Below, piece by piece: positions 45,545-54,355 of a stretch of 64,000 nucleotides of DNA. Position numbers and translations under genes: made by a program. The DNA is from Mesobacillus jeotgali. GTDB taxonomy: Bacteria; Bacillota; Bacilli; Bacillales; Cytobacillaceae. The notes under the pieces are model-generated. The model was not told the origin of the DNA and searched no databases. It saw only the letters and a list, made by a program, of their open reading frames with translations. The stretch's first letter is position 1, and each line of letters opens with the position of its first letter. The stretch lies in contig NZ_CP134494.1 in NCBI RefSeq assembly GCF_031759225.1, forward strand, positions 560,001-624,000. Reading direction: 5' to 3'.

Positions 45545-47608
45545 ATGGTCCCAGGGGTGGACTCCATTACGGTTGTATCTTTGCAGGAAAAAGGGATAGA
45601 TTCTGTCGTGGATTGGTTTGGGCGGCATCAGCAATCCTTTTACGCACTAGGCTGGTTTTACCTTCGAAATCCACAGCAAATGGAGGAGTTATTTTACCGG
45701 TCGATCGTTAAGGTGCATAATGAATTGCCTCGATATAAAAGGGAAACCTCATTCGAAATATGGGTTGCTTCGATTTTCATCGAAATCTGCCGGGAGCTTT
45801 CACAAGACGATGACGTCAGGCTGGCATCCGATGAAGCTGCATCGCATCAGGATTTATTTCATGCACTTGATCAGCTTCCAAAAGAGGAAAAGGAAGCGAT
45901 GGTGCTTACCTATGGCACAGGGTTCTCCCAGGAGGAAGCTGCGAATATTTTACGAGTTTCCCAGGATAAAATGAAAGAGCTGTTGTTCTCGGGAACTCAG
46001 TCGGTCAGAAGGCAATTGTGCGGATCACCCTTTAATGGGTGCAAGGAATATCAGAAGAACTACATTGATTATCTTGAAAAAACGATGGAGAGGCCGGAGA
46101 AGATAGAGTTCGAGATTCATCTTTACGAGTGCGCAGAATGCCAGGAGGATTTGGCTGCCTTTCAGGATGTCACGATGATGCTGCATCATGCTGAGTGGAT
46201 GAGTGACTTGCCTGGACCAATAGATTTTATCGCGAAAATCAAAGAGCGGCTGGCGGAAAAAGAGAATCATAGGAAGCAGAAGTTCAAAAAGCGTAAGAAA
46301 GTCGCACTTATTTTTGCAAGTGTATTTGCCCTCTTGATGGGGACGGGTTTCTTTACTGGCGCTTTTGCCAATGTTTATTATGGATGGACCGAAGAAAACG
46401 AGCAATTGCGTGCCTTCCTGCAAAAGGACCTTGGCGAGAGGATGAACCTGGAAGCGGAAAGTGATGGCGTGAAAATCAGGATCAAAGGCGTCGTTGCTGA
46501 TGACTATCAGACTCTTGTTTTTTATGAAATTGAAGATACAAATGAGGATAAACAATTTGTGATGAATTTTGAGGAAGGGCTTTTTATAGAAAATGAGATG
46601 GAAATCATGAAGCAGGATATATATCCTCGGTTTCATCCTCCTGATCTTAAAGCGGAGATGAATAAAAAGGGAAAGAATACTTTTTACGGTGTGGTTGGAC
46701 TGCGGCCGCTTGAGGAAGATAGCGGGGTTATTAAACTGAATGTAGAAAGGATTCAAGAACTAGTTCCTGACGGTCATGAGGCCATGCTGGGATTTGGTTA
46801 CAGGAGCAATGGATTTAAGACGGGAGATTGGAAGTTCGAGGTCCCGGTGACTAAGCAGCCTGCCATCGAATATGAATTGAATGAAAAAGCTGAAATAGAA
46901 GGGATCCCGATTCGCCTCGATAAGTTGATCATGGCTCCAACAACAACGCTTTTGGAATATGGTATTCCAATGGAAGGGCAAGGAAAGAGAATCGATAGGA
47001 TTCATTTTGGCAATTTGGAAGTGGACAATGTAAAAGTGAGACCGGACCAGTTTGGCGGTGGCTATAACTATTTACAGCCTGAAGCGAATTGGCAAATACT
47101 CCAAATGTATTTTGATTCATTTTTGGGAGAAGAACCGGAAGACGTTACCGTTCAATTTGAATCTGTTTATTTTTCATTCGAGGATCATAAAAGCATCGAA
47201 CTGGATGCGAATCAACAGTATCCTCAGACGTTTGAATATGCGGGAAGTACCATCAGCATCGATAAAATCGAAATTGGACAGCCCACTACGATTGTCATCA
47301 GCAACCATGAAGTTGAAAATCGGGAATTTGAAACACTTCATCTTAACGTTGTTAGTGAAGGTGAAAATGAACATGAACCAATTTCTATAGGAATGGAAAC
47401 TGAAGGTGTGATCGTGGATAAGAATGGTGTTCAATACGATATGAAATCACCCACATTCGATTATGAAAAAATTGAACAGCCACGCCATTTCATTACCGAC
47501 ATAATCTTAATGTTAGATGGCAACAAAGTCATCCCTAATAGACTCGATCTTTATGGGTATACCTCGATGAAATATTTGGATGATAGAGTGAAGATTTCGC
47601 TGGATTGA
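45545..47608 (+). CDS. ECF sigma factor fused to a ZAS anti-sigma and extracytoplasmic DUF4179-like region
   Basis: One 687-residue frame joins what are normally two proteins. Residues about 22-85 resemble sigma region 2 (SFYALGWFYLRNPQQMEELF, then TSFEIWVASIFIEICRE). Residues 105-157 resemble region 4 (LDQLPKEEKEAMVLTYGTGF, then SQEEAANILRVSQDKMKELL). A zinc-binding anti-sigma motif follows, with C166 and HLYECAEC (H192, C196, C199). One membrane helix lies at 252-275, and about 410 extracytoplasmic residues follow, beginning with a DUF4179-like domain (NLEAESDGVKIRIKGVVADD). AAAGGGGGG lies seven bases before ATG 45545. The regulon and signal are unknown. Region 2 is degenerate, so sigma activity is not certain. 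Confidence 0.72.
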   Translation: MVPGVDSITVVSLQEKGIDSVVDWFGRHQQSFYALGWFYLRNPQQMEELFYRSIVKVHNELPRYKRETSFEIWVASIFIEICRELSQDDDVRLASDEAASHQDLFHALDQLPKEEKEAMVLTYGTGFSQEEAANILRVSQDKMKELLFSGTQSVRRQLCGSPFNGCKEYQKNYIDYLEKTMERPEKIEFEIHLYECAECQEDLAAFQDVTMMLHHAEWMSDLPGPIDFIAKIKERLAEKENHRKQKFKKRKKVALIFASVFALLMGTGFFTGAFANVYYGWTEENEQLRAFLQKDLGERMNLEAESDGVKIRIKGVVADDYQTLVFYEIEDTNEDKQFVMNFEEGLFIENEMEIMKQDIYPRFHPPDLKAEMNKKGKNTFYGVVGLRPLEEDSGVIKLNVERIQELVPDGHEAMLGFGYRSNGFKTGDWKFEVPVTKQPAIEYELNEKAEIEGIPIRLDKLIMAPTTTLLEYGIPMEGQGKRIDRIHFGNLEVDNVKVRPDQFGGGYNYLQPEANWQILQMYFDSFLGEEPEDVTVQFESVYFSFEDHKSIELDANQQYPQTFEYAGSTISIDKIEIGQPTTIVISNHEVENREFETLHLNVVSEGENEHEPISIGMETEGVIVDKNGVQYDMKSPTFDYEKIEQPRHFITDIILMLDGNKVIPNRLDLYGYTSMKYLDDRVKISLD

Positions 47609-47648
47609 TGAAAAGGGACGGTTAGCTTTTTAACAAGGGGGCAAAATT

Positions 47649-47915
47649 ATGAAGCTATTTATACAAGCAGCCATTGGTTCAATAGCCATTCATGTTCTCT
47701 ATTTTGTTAGCATACTGATAATTGGTTACATCAAAACACTGAATTACACACCGGATATCGAGAGTTCGTGGAATAGTGTTGATCCGCTGCAGAATGAAGT
47801 AGCTTTCGGGATGACAGGTTCTCCGTTTTTCTTCGTTTTTACCTTTATCGGTGTGACTTTATTTTGCGAAGCGTTAATCGTATTATATAGAAAAGTTAAA
47901 GAAGTACAGGGATAA
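47649..47915 (+). CDS. Small two-helix membrane protein (88 residues)
   Basis: Two hydrophobic helices (about 5-28 and 58-80) enclose a polar loop, TPDIESSWNSVDPLQNEVAF, probably outside the cell, with a short basic cytoplasmic tail. AAGGGGG lies before ATG 47649. It follows the sigma/anti-sigma fusion by 40 bases on the same strand and may be its target or partner; this is position-based only. No family is recognised. Confidence 0.65.
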   Translation: MKLFIQAAIGSIAIHVLYFVSILIIGYIKTLNYTPDIESSWNSVDPLQNEVAFGMTGSPFFFVFTFIGVTLFCEALIVLYRKVKEVQG

Positions 47916-47935
47916 AATGCCCTGTGCTCCTTTAT
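47903..47935 (+). terminator. Terminator overlapping the end of the 88-residue gene
   Basis: AGTACAGGG (47903-47911) pairs with CCCTGTGCT (47920-47928) with one wobble, then CCTTTATT. It lies between convergent genes. Confidence 0.65.
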
Positions 47936-47939
47936 TCTG

Positions 47940-48614
47940 TCACTTCTTGCCAATATGCTTCAAGGCTTCTCTTCGGCTCAAGTTCGAAATGGGAAGCCTG
48001 TTCGTCATCTCATGGACTTTCTCAGGGTTTTGCTTGGCATATTCCCTTAAGGCCCAGCCGATGGCTTTATTGATGAAAAATTCTTTCGTATGGCAGGTTC
48101 TTGAGATAATATCCTCGAGCATGGCCACATCGGTTTTTTCTTTGTAGCCTAATTGGAATAATATGCAAGAACGGATCAGCCAGATGTTATCCGAGGCGAT
48201 CCATCTGTCGATAATAGGCTGCCGATGCTGCGGGAATTTTTCAAGATAGTATCCGAAATGCTTTTTCGCGATATGGTCTACCGTGTCCCACCAGGGCTTG
48301 GTCGTGATGATAAATTGAAGAAGCTGGAGATCATCTTCGGTGAACTGTTTTTTCATTAGATCTAACAGGTATGCCCCGCTGATCTGCATCTCGCGTTCTT
48401 CCAGCTCCCAGAGGGAAGTGATGACCTCATGCAAATCTGCCTTTGCAGGGAGGCCATGAGTCTTCACATGCTGTCTGAAAATCTCCTGCATCTGCGGAGC
48501 TCTCAAACCGATATATTCAAATTGATTCCGCATGTATTTAGACAGCCTGACTGCTTCCATGCTATTCCGGTGTTTTAATGCTTCCTCGTATAATGCTTTA
48601 ACGTAGTTGTTCAT
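47940..48614 (-). CDS. DNA alkylation repair protein, AlkD-like HEAT-repeat glycosylase
   Basis: A 224-residue all-helical protein of HEAT-like repeats. It removes alkylated bases such as N3- and N7-alkylpurines without base flipping. The catalytic segment KPWWDTVDHIA holds the conserved Trp and the Asp needed for activity; NIWLIRSCILFQLGYKEKTD and FINKAIGWALREYAKQNPE follow as in AlkD of B. cereus. The start is ATG 48614. It is monocistronic and convergent with the small membrane protein gene. Confidence 0.88.
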   Translation of the reverse strand: MNNYVKALYEEALKHRNSMEAVRLSKYMRNQFEYIGLRAPQMQEIFRQHVKTHGLPAKADLHEVITSLWELEEREMQISGAYLLDLMKKQFTEDDLQLLQFIITTKPWWDTVDHIAKKHFGYYLEKFPQHRQPIIDRWIASDNIWLIRSCILFQLGYKEKTDVAMLEDIISRTCHTKEFFINKAIGWALREYAKQNPEKVHEMTNRLPISNLSRREALKHIGKK

Positions 48615-48848
48615 AATTTCCTCACCATTTTTTAAAGGGATTTCCTTCCTCTATTATACAGATTATCTAAATAGAGATAATTAGATATGTATAGAAAAAT
48701 CGTTTTGGAATCGTCGCTGCCCCCTAAGATGAAATTCCGAATTCCTCACACCCTTCTGTTTAGGTCAGAACAACGGAGGCAGAGAAGCGGATCATGGTAA
48801 ATCCAGATTCAGGAGAAATCATCTTCTTGAGATAATTTTGCAAAGAAA

Positions 48849-48872
48849 AAACCACTCGAAGTGGTTTTTTAG
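48849..48872 (-). terminator. Terminator of the gamma-SASP-like gene
   Basis: AAAAACCACT and AGTGGTTTTT form a near-perfect palindrome around CGA; the stem overlaps the stop codon. A/T runs on both sides make it usable in either direction. Confidence 0.75.
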
Positions 48873-49027
48873 TTCCTTATTGAGCCTGCTTCTCGGGAAG
48901 TCATGGCCCCTTGGCCTGCTGCTACATCTTTCTGGATCTGCTGTTTAACTTGTTCAGCATCAGTTCCTGAATATCCTGGTTGCATAGCAGAACCTGAATT
49001 GTCTTTAGCTTGTTGATTTTTCTCCAT
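48869..49027 (-). CDS. Small gamma-type SASP-like protein (52 residues)
   Basis: A short minus-strand frame with AAGGAGG seven bases before ATG 49027. The product MEKNQQAKDNSGSAMQPGYS continues into SGTDAEQVKQQIQKDVAAGQ, resembling the E-V-K/R-Q-Q-N repeat unit of gamma-type small acid-soluble spore proteins, though it has only one unit and more Met and Gly. Gamma SASPs are amino acid stores in spores. A terminator lies directly after the stop. The family call is by pattern only. Confidence 0.5.
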   Translation of the reverse strand: MEKNQQAKDNSGSAMQPGYSGTDAEQVKQQIQKDVAAGQGAMTSREAGSIRN

Positions 49028-49101
49028 GAAAATCCTCCTTCGTTTCCGGTTTTATTATTTACATAGCTCTGTTTATCATTCAGGTAAGTATGAGAAAACA
49101 T

Positions 49102-49280
49102 AAGCGGATGATTTCCGGCTATTGTCATTGGAGTACACTTATGAAGCGGTAATAAGCGGAGCTATTCCGGTTAACCACTAAAAATTAATCAAATTTCAAC
49201 GATTTGGATTAAATAAGCGGAAAAACGACCCTTATTATTAAGAAAATAAAGGTCATTTCCGATTTAAGCGAAATTTTTCC
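49102..49280. repeat. Degenerate array of AAGCGGA/TTCCG motifs
   Basis: AAGCGGA-like motifs start at 49102, 49154, 49215 and 49266 (spacing 52, 61 and 51), each followed by a TTCCG partner that could pair with it. It is less regular than the arrays at 34739 and 57256. It lies in the 390-base gap between the spore-protein gene and the YiaA/B gene. Confidence 0.45.
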
Positions 49281-49417
49281 GTTTAACAGTGCATTTGTCC
49301 TCTCCTTTTTAACGTTTATTTTAGAAAAAATAACAAAATTATCTATTATTTGTAAACAACTTCTATATAATGTATTTAGATATAAGCCATATTTGTAAAA
49401 GTTGGAGGAGAGACTTG

Positions 49418-49888
49418 ATGTCAAATGAACATGATTTATCATTGGATAAAGCTGTTGAAAGAAAGCCAAAGGTGAAAGTGGAGAGGAAAGAGGGGGAACC
49501 TACCTCGGCGTTCAAGGGTGCTTCCTGGGGAGCACTGTTAATTGGTATTTCCGCTTACCTGATTGGTTTATTCAATGCGACGATGGAACTGAATGAAAAA
49601 GGGTATTATTTTGCCGTATTGGTATTCGGTCTTTATGCAGCGGTTTCTCTGCAAAAGGCAGTGAGGGATAAGGAAGAGGATATACCCGTTACGAATATTT
49701 ATTACGGAATCAGCTGGTTTGCGCTGATCGTCTCTATTTCATTGATGGCGATTGGTCTTTACAATGCAGGGAGCATTATTTTAAGTGAGAAGGGCTTTTA
49801 CGCGATGTCCTTTGTCCTTAGTATTTTTGCGGCCATTACGGTTCAGAAGAATATCAGGGATACTCAGCGAGCGAAAGAAAGAGATTGA
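49418..49888 (+). CDS. YiaA/YiaB-family membrane protein
   Basis: A 156-residue protein with two copies of the YiaA/B two-helix domain: about 40-95 (FKGASWGALLIGISAYLIGL, NEKGYYFAVLVFGLYAAVSL) and 100-150 (YYGISWFALIVSISLMAIGL, SEKGFYAMSFVLSIFAAITV). The N-terminal 35 residues are charged and cytoplasmic. Function of the family is unknown. ATG 49418 follows GGAGGAG. It is monocistronic and convergent with the serine hydrolase gene. Confidence 0.85.
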   Translation: MSNEHDLSLDKAVERKPKVKVERKEGEPTSAFKGASWGALLIGISAYLIGLFNATMELNEKGYYFAVLVFGLYAAVSLQKAVRDKEEDIPVTNIYYGISWFALIVSISLMAIGLYNAGSIILSEKGFYAMSFVLSIFAAITVQKNIRDTQRAKERD

Positions 49889-49950
49889 TGGAGTAAAGCG
49901 GGTCGGGGGTCCGAAGTGGAGCCAACACGATCGAGTCATATGGACAAAAC

Positions 49951-49982
49951 GGGACGGTTCCTCAAATGGAACCGTCCCTGTT
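49951..49982. terminator. Hairpin between convergent genes
   Basis: GGGACGGTTCC (49951-49961), loop TCAAAT, GGAACCGTCCC (49968-49978), then TGTTG. It is a perfect 11-bp stem without a long T-run, located between the YiaA/B and serine hydrolase genes. Confidence 0.6.
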
Positions 49983-49985
49983 GCA

Positions 49986-51008
49986 TTAAGCCTTTACCTG
50001 CAATGTCTCTTCAATTGTCTCGAGGATATCGTAAGCACCGCTTGACTTATTGGAGCATACGACTGCAATGGTTTTGTCAGCTGGATAGTAAGCGGAATGG
50101 AAGCTGACTCCCGGGTCATAGCCCATGACATGGTATTTGAAAATGTCATCGTCCTGCTTCTTAATCCATACACCGTATCCATAAAAATTTATTTCATCTT
50201 CTTGCGCGTGAGGAGTCAACAGTCTGTTCAAGGTCTCCTCTTTTAGTAAAAGTTGGCCAAGTAGTGCTTTCCACAGTTTGCTCATGTCCTCAACAGTGAC
50301 GTAAGCTCCACCGTCAGAACCGCCTTTTACCGGCAGTGAATAGATATTGGTTTTCCAGCTCCCATCAGGCAGGTCGATATAACCTAAAGCCGTATCGGAA
50401 GGAAGAGCGTCAAAGGAGAAGTAACCAGAATCCATCATTCCTGCCTTTTTAAAAATATATTCCTCAACATAGGCAGTGAATTCCATACCGGAGGCCTGCT
50501 CGACAATAAGTCCGAGCAAAATATAGCCTGCGTTATTGTAATGAAATGTCTCCCCAGGAGTGAATTTCATCTGCTCATTCTGGAACATTGGCAAAAAATC
50601 TTTTAGGCTTCGGATTTGATACATCGGCCTCTTAATCCACAACTCCTCAAAATCGTCCATGACATCCTCATCAAAATAGTCAGGCACACCGGATGTATGA
50701 GTCAATAAATGATGAATCGTGATTTCGTCACTAAAATTAGGAAACTCGATATCGAGGCAATCTTTCAGTCTAGTAGTGAAAGTGAGTTTTCCTTGCTCGA
50801 CCAGCTGGCAAATCGCGATGGCCGTGAAAAGCTTGCAACCGGAAGCGATTCCGAAACGAGTTCCCAGATTGTTTTTTGATTGCTCAGCGCGATTGGCATA
50901 GCCAAAGCTGGCACTTGCTGCTTCACCGTTCCCTTCCTGGACCAAGACTGTTCCTGAAAAATCAACCCTGGAATGAGCCTCCTGAAAGGCTTTTTCAAAG
51001 TTATTCAT
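49986..51008 (-). CDS. Serine hydrolase of the beta-lactamase/class C (PBP-like) fold
   Basis: A 340-residue penicillin-binding-fold hydrolase. The nucleophile is in the SxxK tetrad SGCK (GIASGCKLFTAIAICQLVE), and the second motif is YNN in FHYNNAGYILLGLIVE; the third, usually HxG or KTG, appears as HVMGYDPG. LLTHTSGVPDYF is the usual conserved loop. No signal peptide is present, so it should be cytoplasmic, which suggests an esterase or peptidase rather than a beta-lactamase. The start is ATG 51008; it is monocistronic. Confidence 0.83.
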   Translation of the reverse strand: MNNFEKAFQEAHSRVDFSGTVLVQEGNGEAASASFGYANRAEQSKNNLGTRFGIASGCKLFTAIAICQLVEQGKLTFTTRLKDCLDIEFPNFSDEITIHHLLTHTSGVPDYFDEDVMDDFEELWIKRPMYQIRSLKDFLPMFQNEQMKFTPGETFHYNNAGYILLGLIVEQASGMEFTAYVEEYIFKKAGMMDSGYFSFDALPSDTALGYIDLPDGSWKTNIYSLPVKGGSDGGAYVTVEDMSKLWKALLGQLLLKEETLNRLLTPHAQEDEINFYGYGVWIKKQDDDIFKYHVMGYDPGVSFHSAYYPADKTIAVVCSNKSSGAYDILETIEETLQVKA

Positions 51009-51215
51009 CTAACCCCTCCTCATCTTTTCTACATTAAGGGTAACATTGCCAAAAAGTAAATTATAGTAAAATATGACAATAGATATAATGGCTCGAGGTA
51101 ACATTAAAGAGAGTCATGGCTGCTTAGGGATGGATGGCATAATGGTAGAATGAAAATAAGGCCATTATTGGGAATGAGAAAAAGATCCATAGAGTTATTT
51201 CCAGGAGGATTTTAT

Positions 51216-52607
51216 ATGAAGCGAGAAAAGTTGAAAGCAAGGGCACTGGAGATTGGGGGTATCCCGGCGAATTATACATTATTGATTGAGGATTTCATTG
51301 AGGAGAAGGAAGCAATTTTTATCTGGGTAAACGAATATGAGGATAGCGGGATCACGGTAAAGCTGGATTCTGAAGGGAATTTGACGAACCTTATTTTAGA
51401 TAAAAAAGTGAATGTTGAAGAGGGAACGACTGCAGTTCAAAAACGGGAGTTGGCGGAGCAGTTTTTGCTGCACCATTACCCTAAGGCACTTCAAGATTTT
51501 TCATACGGTTTTACCAGGAGAATGAATCATGGTGACCGCTTTTATTACAGCCAATTTTTGATGGACCTTCCTATGGGTCATACGGGGTGTTATATCGACG
51601 TCAATGACTCAGGGGAAATCACTACTTTTTCCTATTATGGTGTCAAGCCGTTGCCTGCAATTCCGGAGAATATCATTGCGATCGAAGCCTTGAGAGAGGA
51701 TGTAAAGAGCAAGCTTGATTTTGAGATTGAAATCATCCATGTATCTGATCTTTTTTTGGATGTGGAAGAAGGCTTACGGCTTGTGTATGAACCTGTTAAT
51801 GGCTATGAAAAATATAAAGCGACCCAAATGATTCCGACCTATAAGTACCAACGTGATGAGGAAATTCCGGAAACGTATGAACGCCTCCCTGAGTATGAGC
51901 AACAGGCTGGGACTATGTCGAACGAGGAGATCATCGGGATTACTTCTGACATGGAGATTATCCGTGAGGTGGATATGGGGGGAGAAATCGGTATCGTTTG
52001 GAGAGGGCGAGACTGGGATGTGCCGGAAAAGGGTAAGACGATGAATGACTTTTTCAAGCAACAGACAGAATCGACGGTAAAAGCATTCATTTCTAGAGCA
52101 AGTGGAAAGGTGATCCGGTTTGCCTGGTTTTACAAAAGGAATGGAACTCTCGAACTTAGCCGGGAAGAATGCTACGAAATTGCTGTTCGCTTCCTGCAGA
52201 GTGTCATTCCGGAGTTCTATCCTTTTTTACAGAGAATAGTACGCGGAGATGAAGATCAGCCTTCCGAAAAAGAATCGTTCATGTTCAGGATCCATACTGG
52301 ACATGATATTCCAGTTCAATCAGAAATCATTATGGTCGCTGTCAGCACCAGGACAGGACTAGTTCACCATTTCAGCGGACCTTCGCTAGAAATCGGAGAA
52401 CTGAAAAAGCTCTCGACAGCTCCGAAAATCTCCAGGGAAGAGGCGGCCCAGATTTACTTGAAGCATCTCGACTTCCAACTTGCATGGGAATACGACCATG
52501 ATGAAAAAGTGCATAGCTTGATCTACACACCATGTGAAAAAGAGAGCAGGAAGCCAATCCGCTATATTGATGGTATGACAGGGAAGATTATAGTCGAGAA
52601 AGAATGA
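51216..52607 (+). CDS. YcdB/YcdC-domain protein
   Basis: A 463-residue cytoplasmic protein with two related halves of the YcdB/YcdC repeat type: the first about 5-200 (GYIDVNDSGEITTFSYYGVK-like strand at TGCYIDVNDSGEITTFSYYG), the second about 275-460 (RASGKVIRFAWFYKRNGTLE, then YIDGMTGKIIVEKE). Each half alternates helices of the kind REEAAQIYLKHL with beta strands, similar to PepSY-type modules. There is no signal peptide or membrane helix, unlike many relatives. The function is unknown. ATG 51216 is preceded by CCAGGAGGA; an in-frame ATG at 51150 lacks a site. Confidence 0.7.
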   Translation: MKREKLKARALEIGGIPANYTLLIEDFIEEKEAIFIWVNEYEDSGITVKLDSEGNLTNLILDKKVNVEEGTTAVQKRELAEQFLLHHYPKALQDFSYGFTRRMNHGDRFYYSQFLMDLPMGHTGCYIDVNDSGEITTFSYYGVKPLPAIPENIIAIEALREDVKSKLDFEIEIIHVSDLFLDVEEGLRLVYEPVNGYEKYKATQMIPTYKYQRDEEIPETYERLPEYEQQAGTMSNEEIIGITSDMEIIREVDMGGEIGIVWRGRDWDVPEKGKTMNDFFKQQTESTVKAFISRASGKVIRFAWFYKRNGTLELSREECYEIAVRFLQSVIPEFYPFLQRIVRGDEDQPSEKESFMFRIHTGHDIPVQSEIIMVAVSTRTGLVHHFSGPSLEIGELKKLSTAPKISREEAAQIYLKHLDFQLAWEYDHDEKVHSLIYTPCEKESRKPIRYIDGMTGKIIVEKE

Positions 52608-52861
52608 GGAGTGGGTTTCAGGCTGAAAACGGACTCTCAGGTAAGAAAAGGCTCATTAGGGAACTCAGGCTTTTCTGCAAGAATTTACGGAAGTCTCGGC
52701 TAATGGAAAATATTTTACGTGAGTCATGTCTGTACCTTGGGTAAACAGAGTTTTTACGAAAGTTGTTAGTCCATCCTCCTGGCACCTGCAAAAACGGTGC
52801 AGGGATTGTCGGGTGAAGGGTTTCGGGTCCTGTTATTGTTGATTAGGAAGGAGGTCGTGAT

Positions 52862-53734
52862 ATGGATATGCTGGAGAGTATGAATGAGGCTATGAGATAT
52901 ATTGAGGATAATCTGGCGGAAGAGATCGATTTTAAAGAAGTGGCGAGAACCGCATATTGTTCGGAATATCATTTTAAAAGGATGTTTTCTTTCCTCGCAG
53001 GTGTTTCGCTTACTGAATACATTAGGCGCAGGCGGCTTACACTGGCGGCATTCGAGCTGGAGAATCACGATGTCAAAGTAATTGATGTGGCCATAAAGTA
53101 TGGGTATCGCTCGCCAGATTCTTTTACGAGAGCGTTCCACAGCTTACATGGAATCACTCCATCGGAAGCGAGGATGCCGGGTCATTCTTTGAAAGCTTAT
53201 CCACCCATGACCTTTCAATTATCAATAAAGGGAGGTTCTGAAATGAATTACAGAATCGTCGAGAAAGATGCATTTCGCATTGTTGGGATCATGAAAAGAG
53301 TGCCGCTGGTCTTCCATGGTGTGAATCCAGAAATCGCTGAGATGTGGCAAAGCTTGAATATGGAAAAGATCCAGGAGATGAAAGAGCTGTCGAATACGGA
53401 GCCAATGGGATTGGTCAGTGCATCGGTGAATTTTTCCGAAGGCCGTATGGAGGAGAAAGGGGAACTGGACCATTATATTGGTGCCGCCACAACGAAAGAG
53501 TGCCCGTCCCATCTTGCTTCCCTGGAAGTTGTACCGTCAACATGGGCGGTTTTTGAAGCAATCGGCCCGTTCCCTGAGACCCTTCAAAATGTCTGGGGGA
53601 GAATCTATTCCGAGTGGTTTCCATCTGCTGCCTACGAACAGACAGAAGGCCCCGAGATCCTCTGGAATGAACATAAAGATGTATCTTCTCCTAAATTCAG
53701 GAGTGAAATCTGGATTCCGGTGAAAAGAAAGTGA
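52862..53734 (+). CDS. AraC-family regulator with GyrI-like effector domain
   Basis: A 290-residue protein with two AraC helix-turn-helix motifs in the first 105 residues ([40 protein letters not shown]) and a GyrI-like small-molecule-binding domain from about 125 to the end ([58 protein letters not shown]). This Rob/YdeE architecture usually activates genes on binding hydrophobic or cationic compounds. AAGGAGG lies seven bases before ATG 52862. No adjacent target gene is obvious. Confidence 0.9.
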   Translation: MDMLESMNEAMRYIEDNLAEEIDFKEVARTAYCSEYHFKRMFSFLAGVSLTEYIRRRRLTLAAFELENHDVKVIDVAIKYGYRSPDSFTRAFHSLHGITPSEARMPGHSLKAYPPMTFQLSIKGGSEMNYRIVEKDAFRIVGIMKRVPLVFHGVNPEIAEMWQSLNMEKIQEMKELSNTEPMGLVSASVNFSEGRMEEKGELDHYIGAATTKECPSHLASLEVVPSTWAVFEAIGPFPETLQNVWGRIYSEWFPSAAYEQTEGPEILWNEHKDVSSPKFRSEIWIPVKRK

Positions 53735-53756
53735 TTTTTTATGTTCACATAATATA

Positions 53757-53786
53757 TTGACACAGTGCTTGTACATGAATTATATT
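53757..53786 (+). promoter_or_regulatory. Promoter of the riboswitch-terC operon
   Basis: TTGACA (53757-53762), 18 bases, TATATT (53781-53786), about 25 bases before the riboswitch aptamer. Confidence 0.65.
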
Positions 53787-53810
53787 GTACTTACATTAAT
53801 TGAATAGTTC

Positions 53811-53975
53811 TCCTAAAGGGGAGTAGCTTTTACAGCAGAGTCGTCATTTCGGAAGTTTCGCACTTCCCGGCTTTGTTGGCAACGTTGACGTTGTTAGCAA
53901 GACCTTTGCCTATTTGGTAAAGGTCTTTTTTGTTGTCTTAAGACCTTTGCCATGTCTGGTAAAGGTCTTTTTCTC
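53811..53975 (+). ncRNA. yybP-ykoY manganese riboswitch with two tandem terminators
   Basis: The aptamer starts with CTAAAGGGGAGTAGC, a hallmark of the class, continues with GTCGTCATTTCGG and CCCGGCTTTGTTGGCAACG, and closes with GCAAGACCTTTGCC. The first terminator pairs GACCTTTGCC (53901-53910) with GGTAAAGGTC (53916-53925) before T6. A second copy pairs AAGACCTTTGCC (53940-53951) with GGTAAAGGTCTT (53958-53969) before TTTCTC. Mn2+ binding should stabilise the closing stem and prevent termination, turning on the TerC exporter gene. The gene downstream fits: B. subtilis ykoY has the same switch. Confidence 0.9.
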
Positions 53976-54001
53976 GTGATAGGAAAGTGTAAACTTCATT
54001 T

Positions 54002-54136
54002 CGAGAATTGTCCAGCTCCAGCGCCTAGCCCCTCGAGTCGCTTCGGTCCGCCCAATGAAGTCAAAGAACGACTTCACCGGTCGGTCCTCCAGCGCTTGTC
54101 GGGGCTGACCAAGGCGCTTGCGCTTTTCTATTTTCA
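54002..54136. repeat. Dispersed Bacillaceae-type intergenic repeat
   Basis: The segment runs from GAATTGTCCAGCTCCAGCGC through CCCCTCGAGTCGCTTCGGTC and GAAGTCAAAGAACGACTTC to GGCGCTTGCGCTTTTC. It is GC-richer than its surroundings and highly self-complementary. I recall near-identical segments in many Bacillus-type genomes, but could not check. It sits between the riboswitch terminator and the first coding region of the operon. Confidence 0.6.
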
Positions 54137-54193
54137 GACCGCAGACAAATGAACTTTCAATATATGAAACTACTGAAAAGGAGATGGATCAGG

Positions 54194-54334
54194 GTGAAAA
54201 AGAAAAAAGTGACTTTTGAGGAATTGCTGAAGGCGAACAGGATTGAGCTTTTGGAGGATCAGAAGCAGCTTGAAAAAATTGAGGAACGGATTGAGGCCAA
54301 AATATTGGCTGCTAAAAGTGGAAATGCATCTTAA
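54194..54334 (+). CDS. FbpB-like small basic protein
   Basis: A 46-residue protein, VKKKKVTFEELLKANRIELL followed by a second charged helix with EKIEERIEAKILAAK. This fits the FbpB family of small basic proteins; in B. subtilis FbpB is Fur-regulated and assists the sRNA FsrA in iron sparing. Here the gene lies between a Mn2+ riboswitch and terC, so manganese rather than iron may control it. GTG 54194 follows AAAAGGAG; the in-frame ATG at 54149 lies next to the dispersed repeat and lacks a site. Confidence 0.65.
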   Translation: MKKKKVTFEELLKANRIELLEDQKQLEKIEERIEAKILAAKSGNAS

Positions 54335-54355
54335 TTTTAAAAGGGGGAAAAACGA

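Noticed and set aside
52614..52740. Possible CTCAGG repeat array
   Set aside because: Motif spacing is irregular (about 28-31) and matches are short; not convincing as a repeat.
53952..54152. 66-codon frame across the riboswitch terminator and dispersed repeat
   Set aside because: It lies entirely in RNA structure and repeat sequence and has no ribosome binding site.
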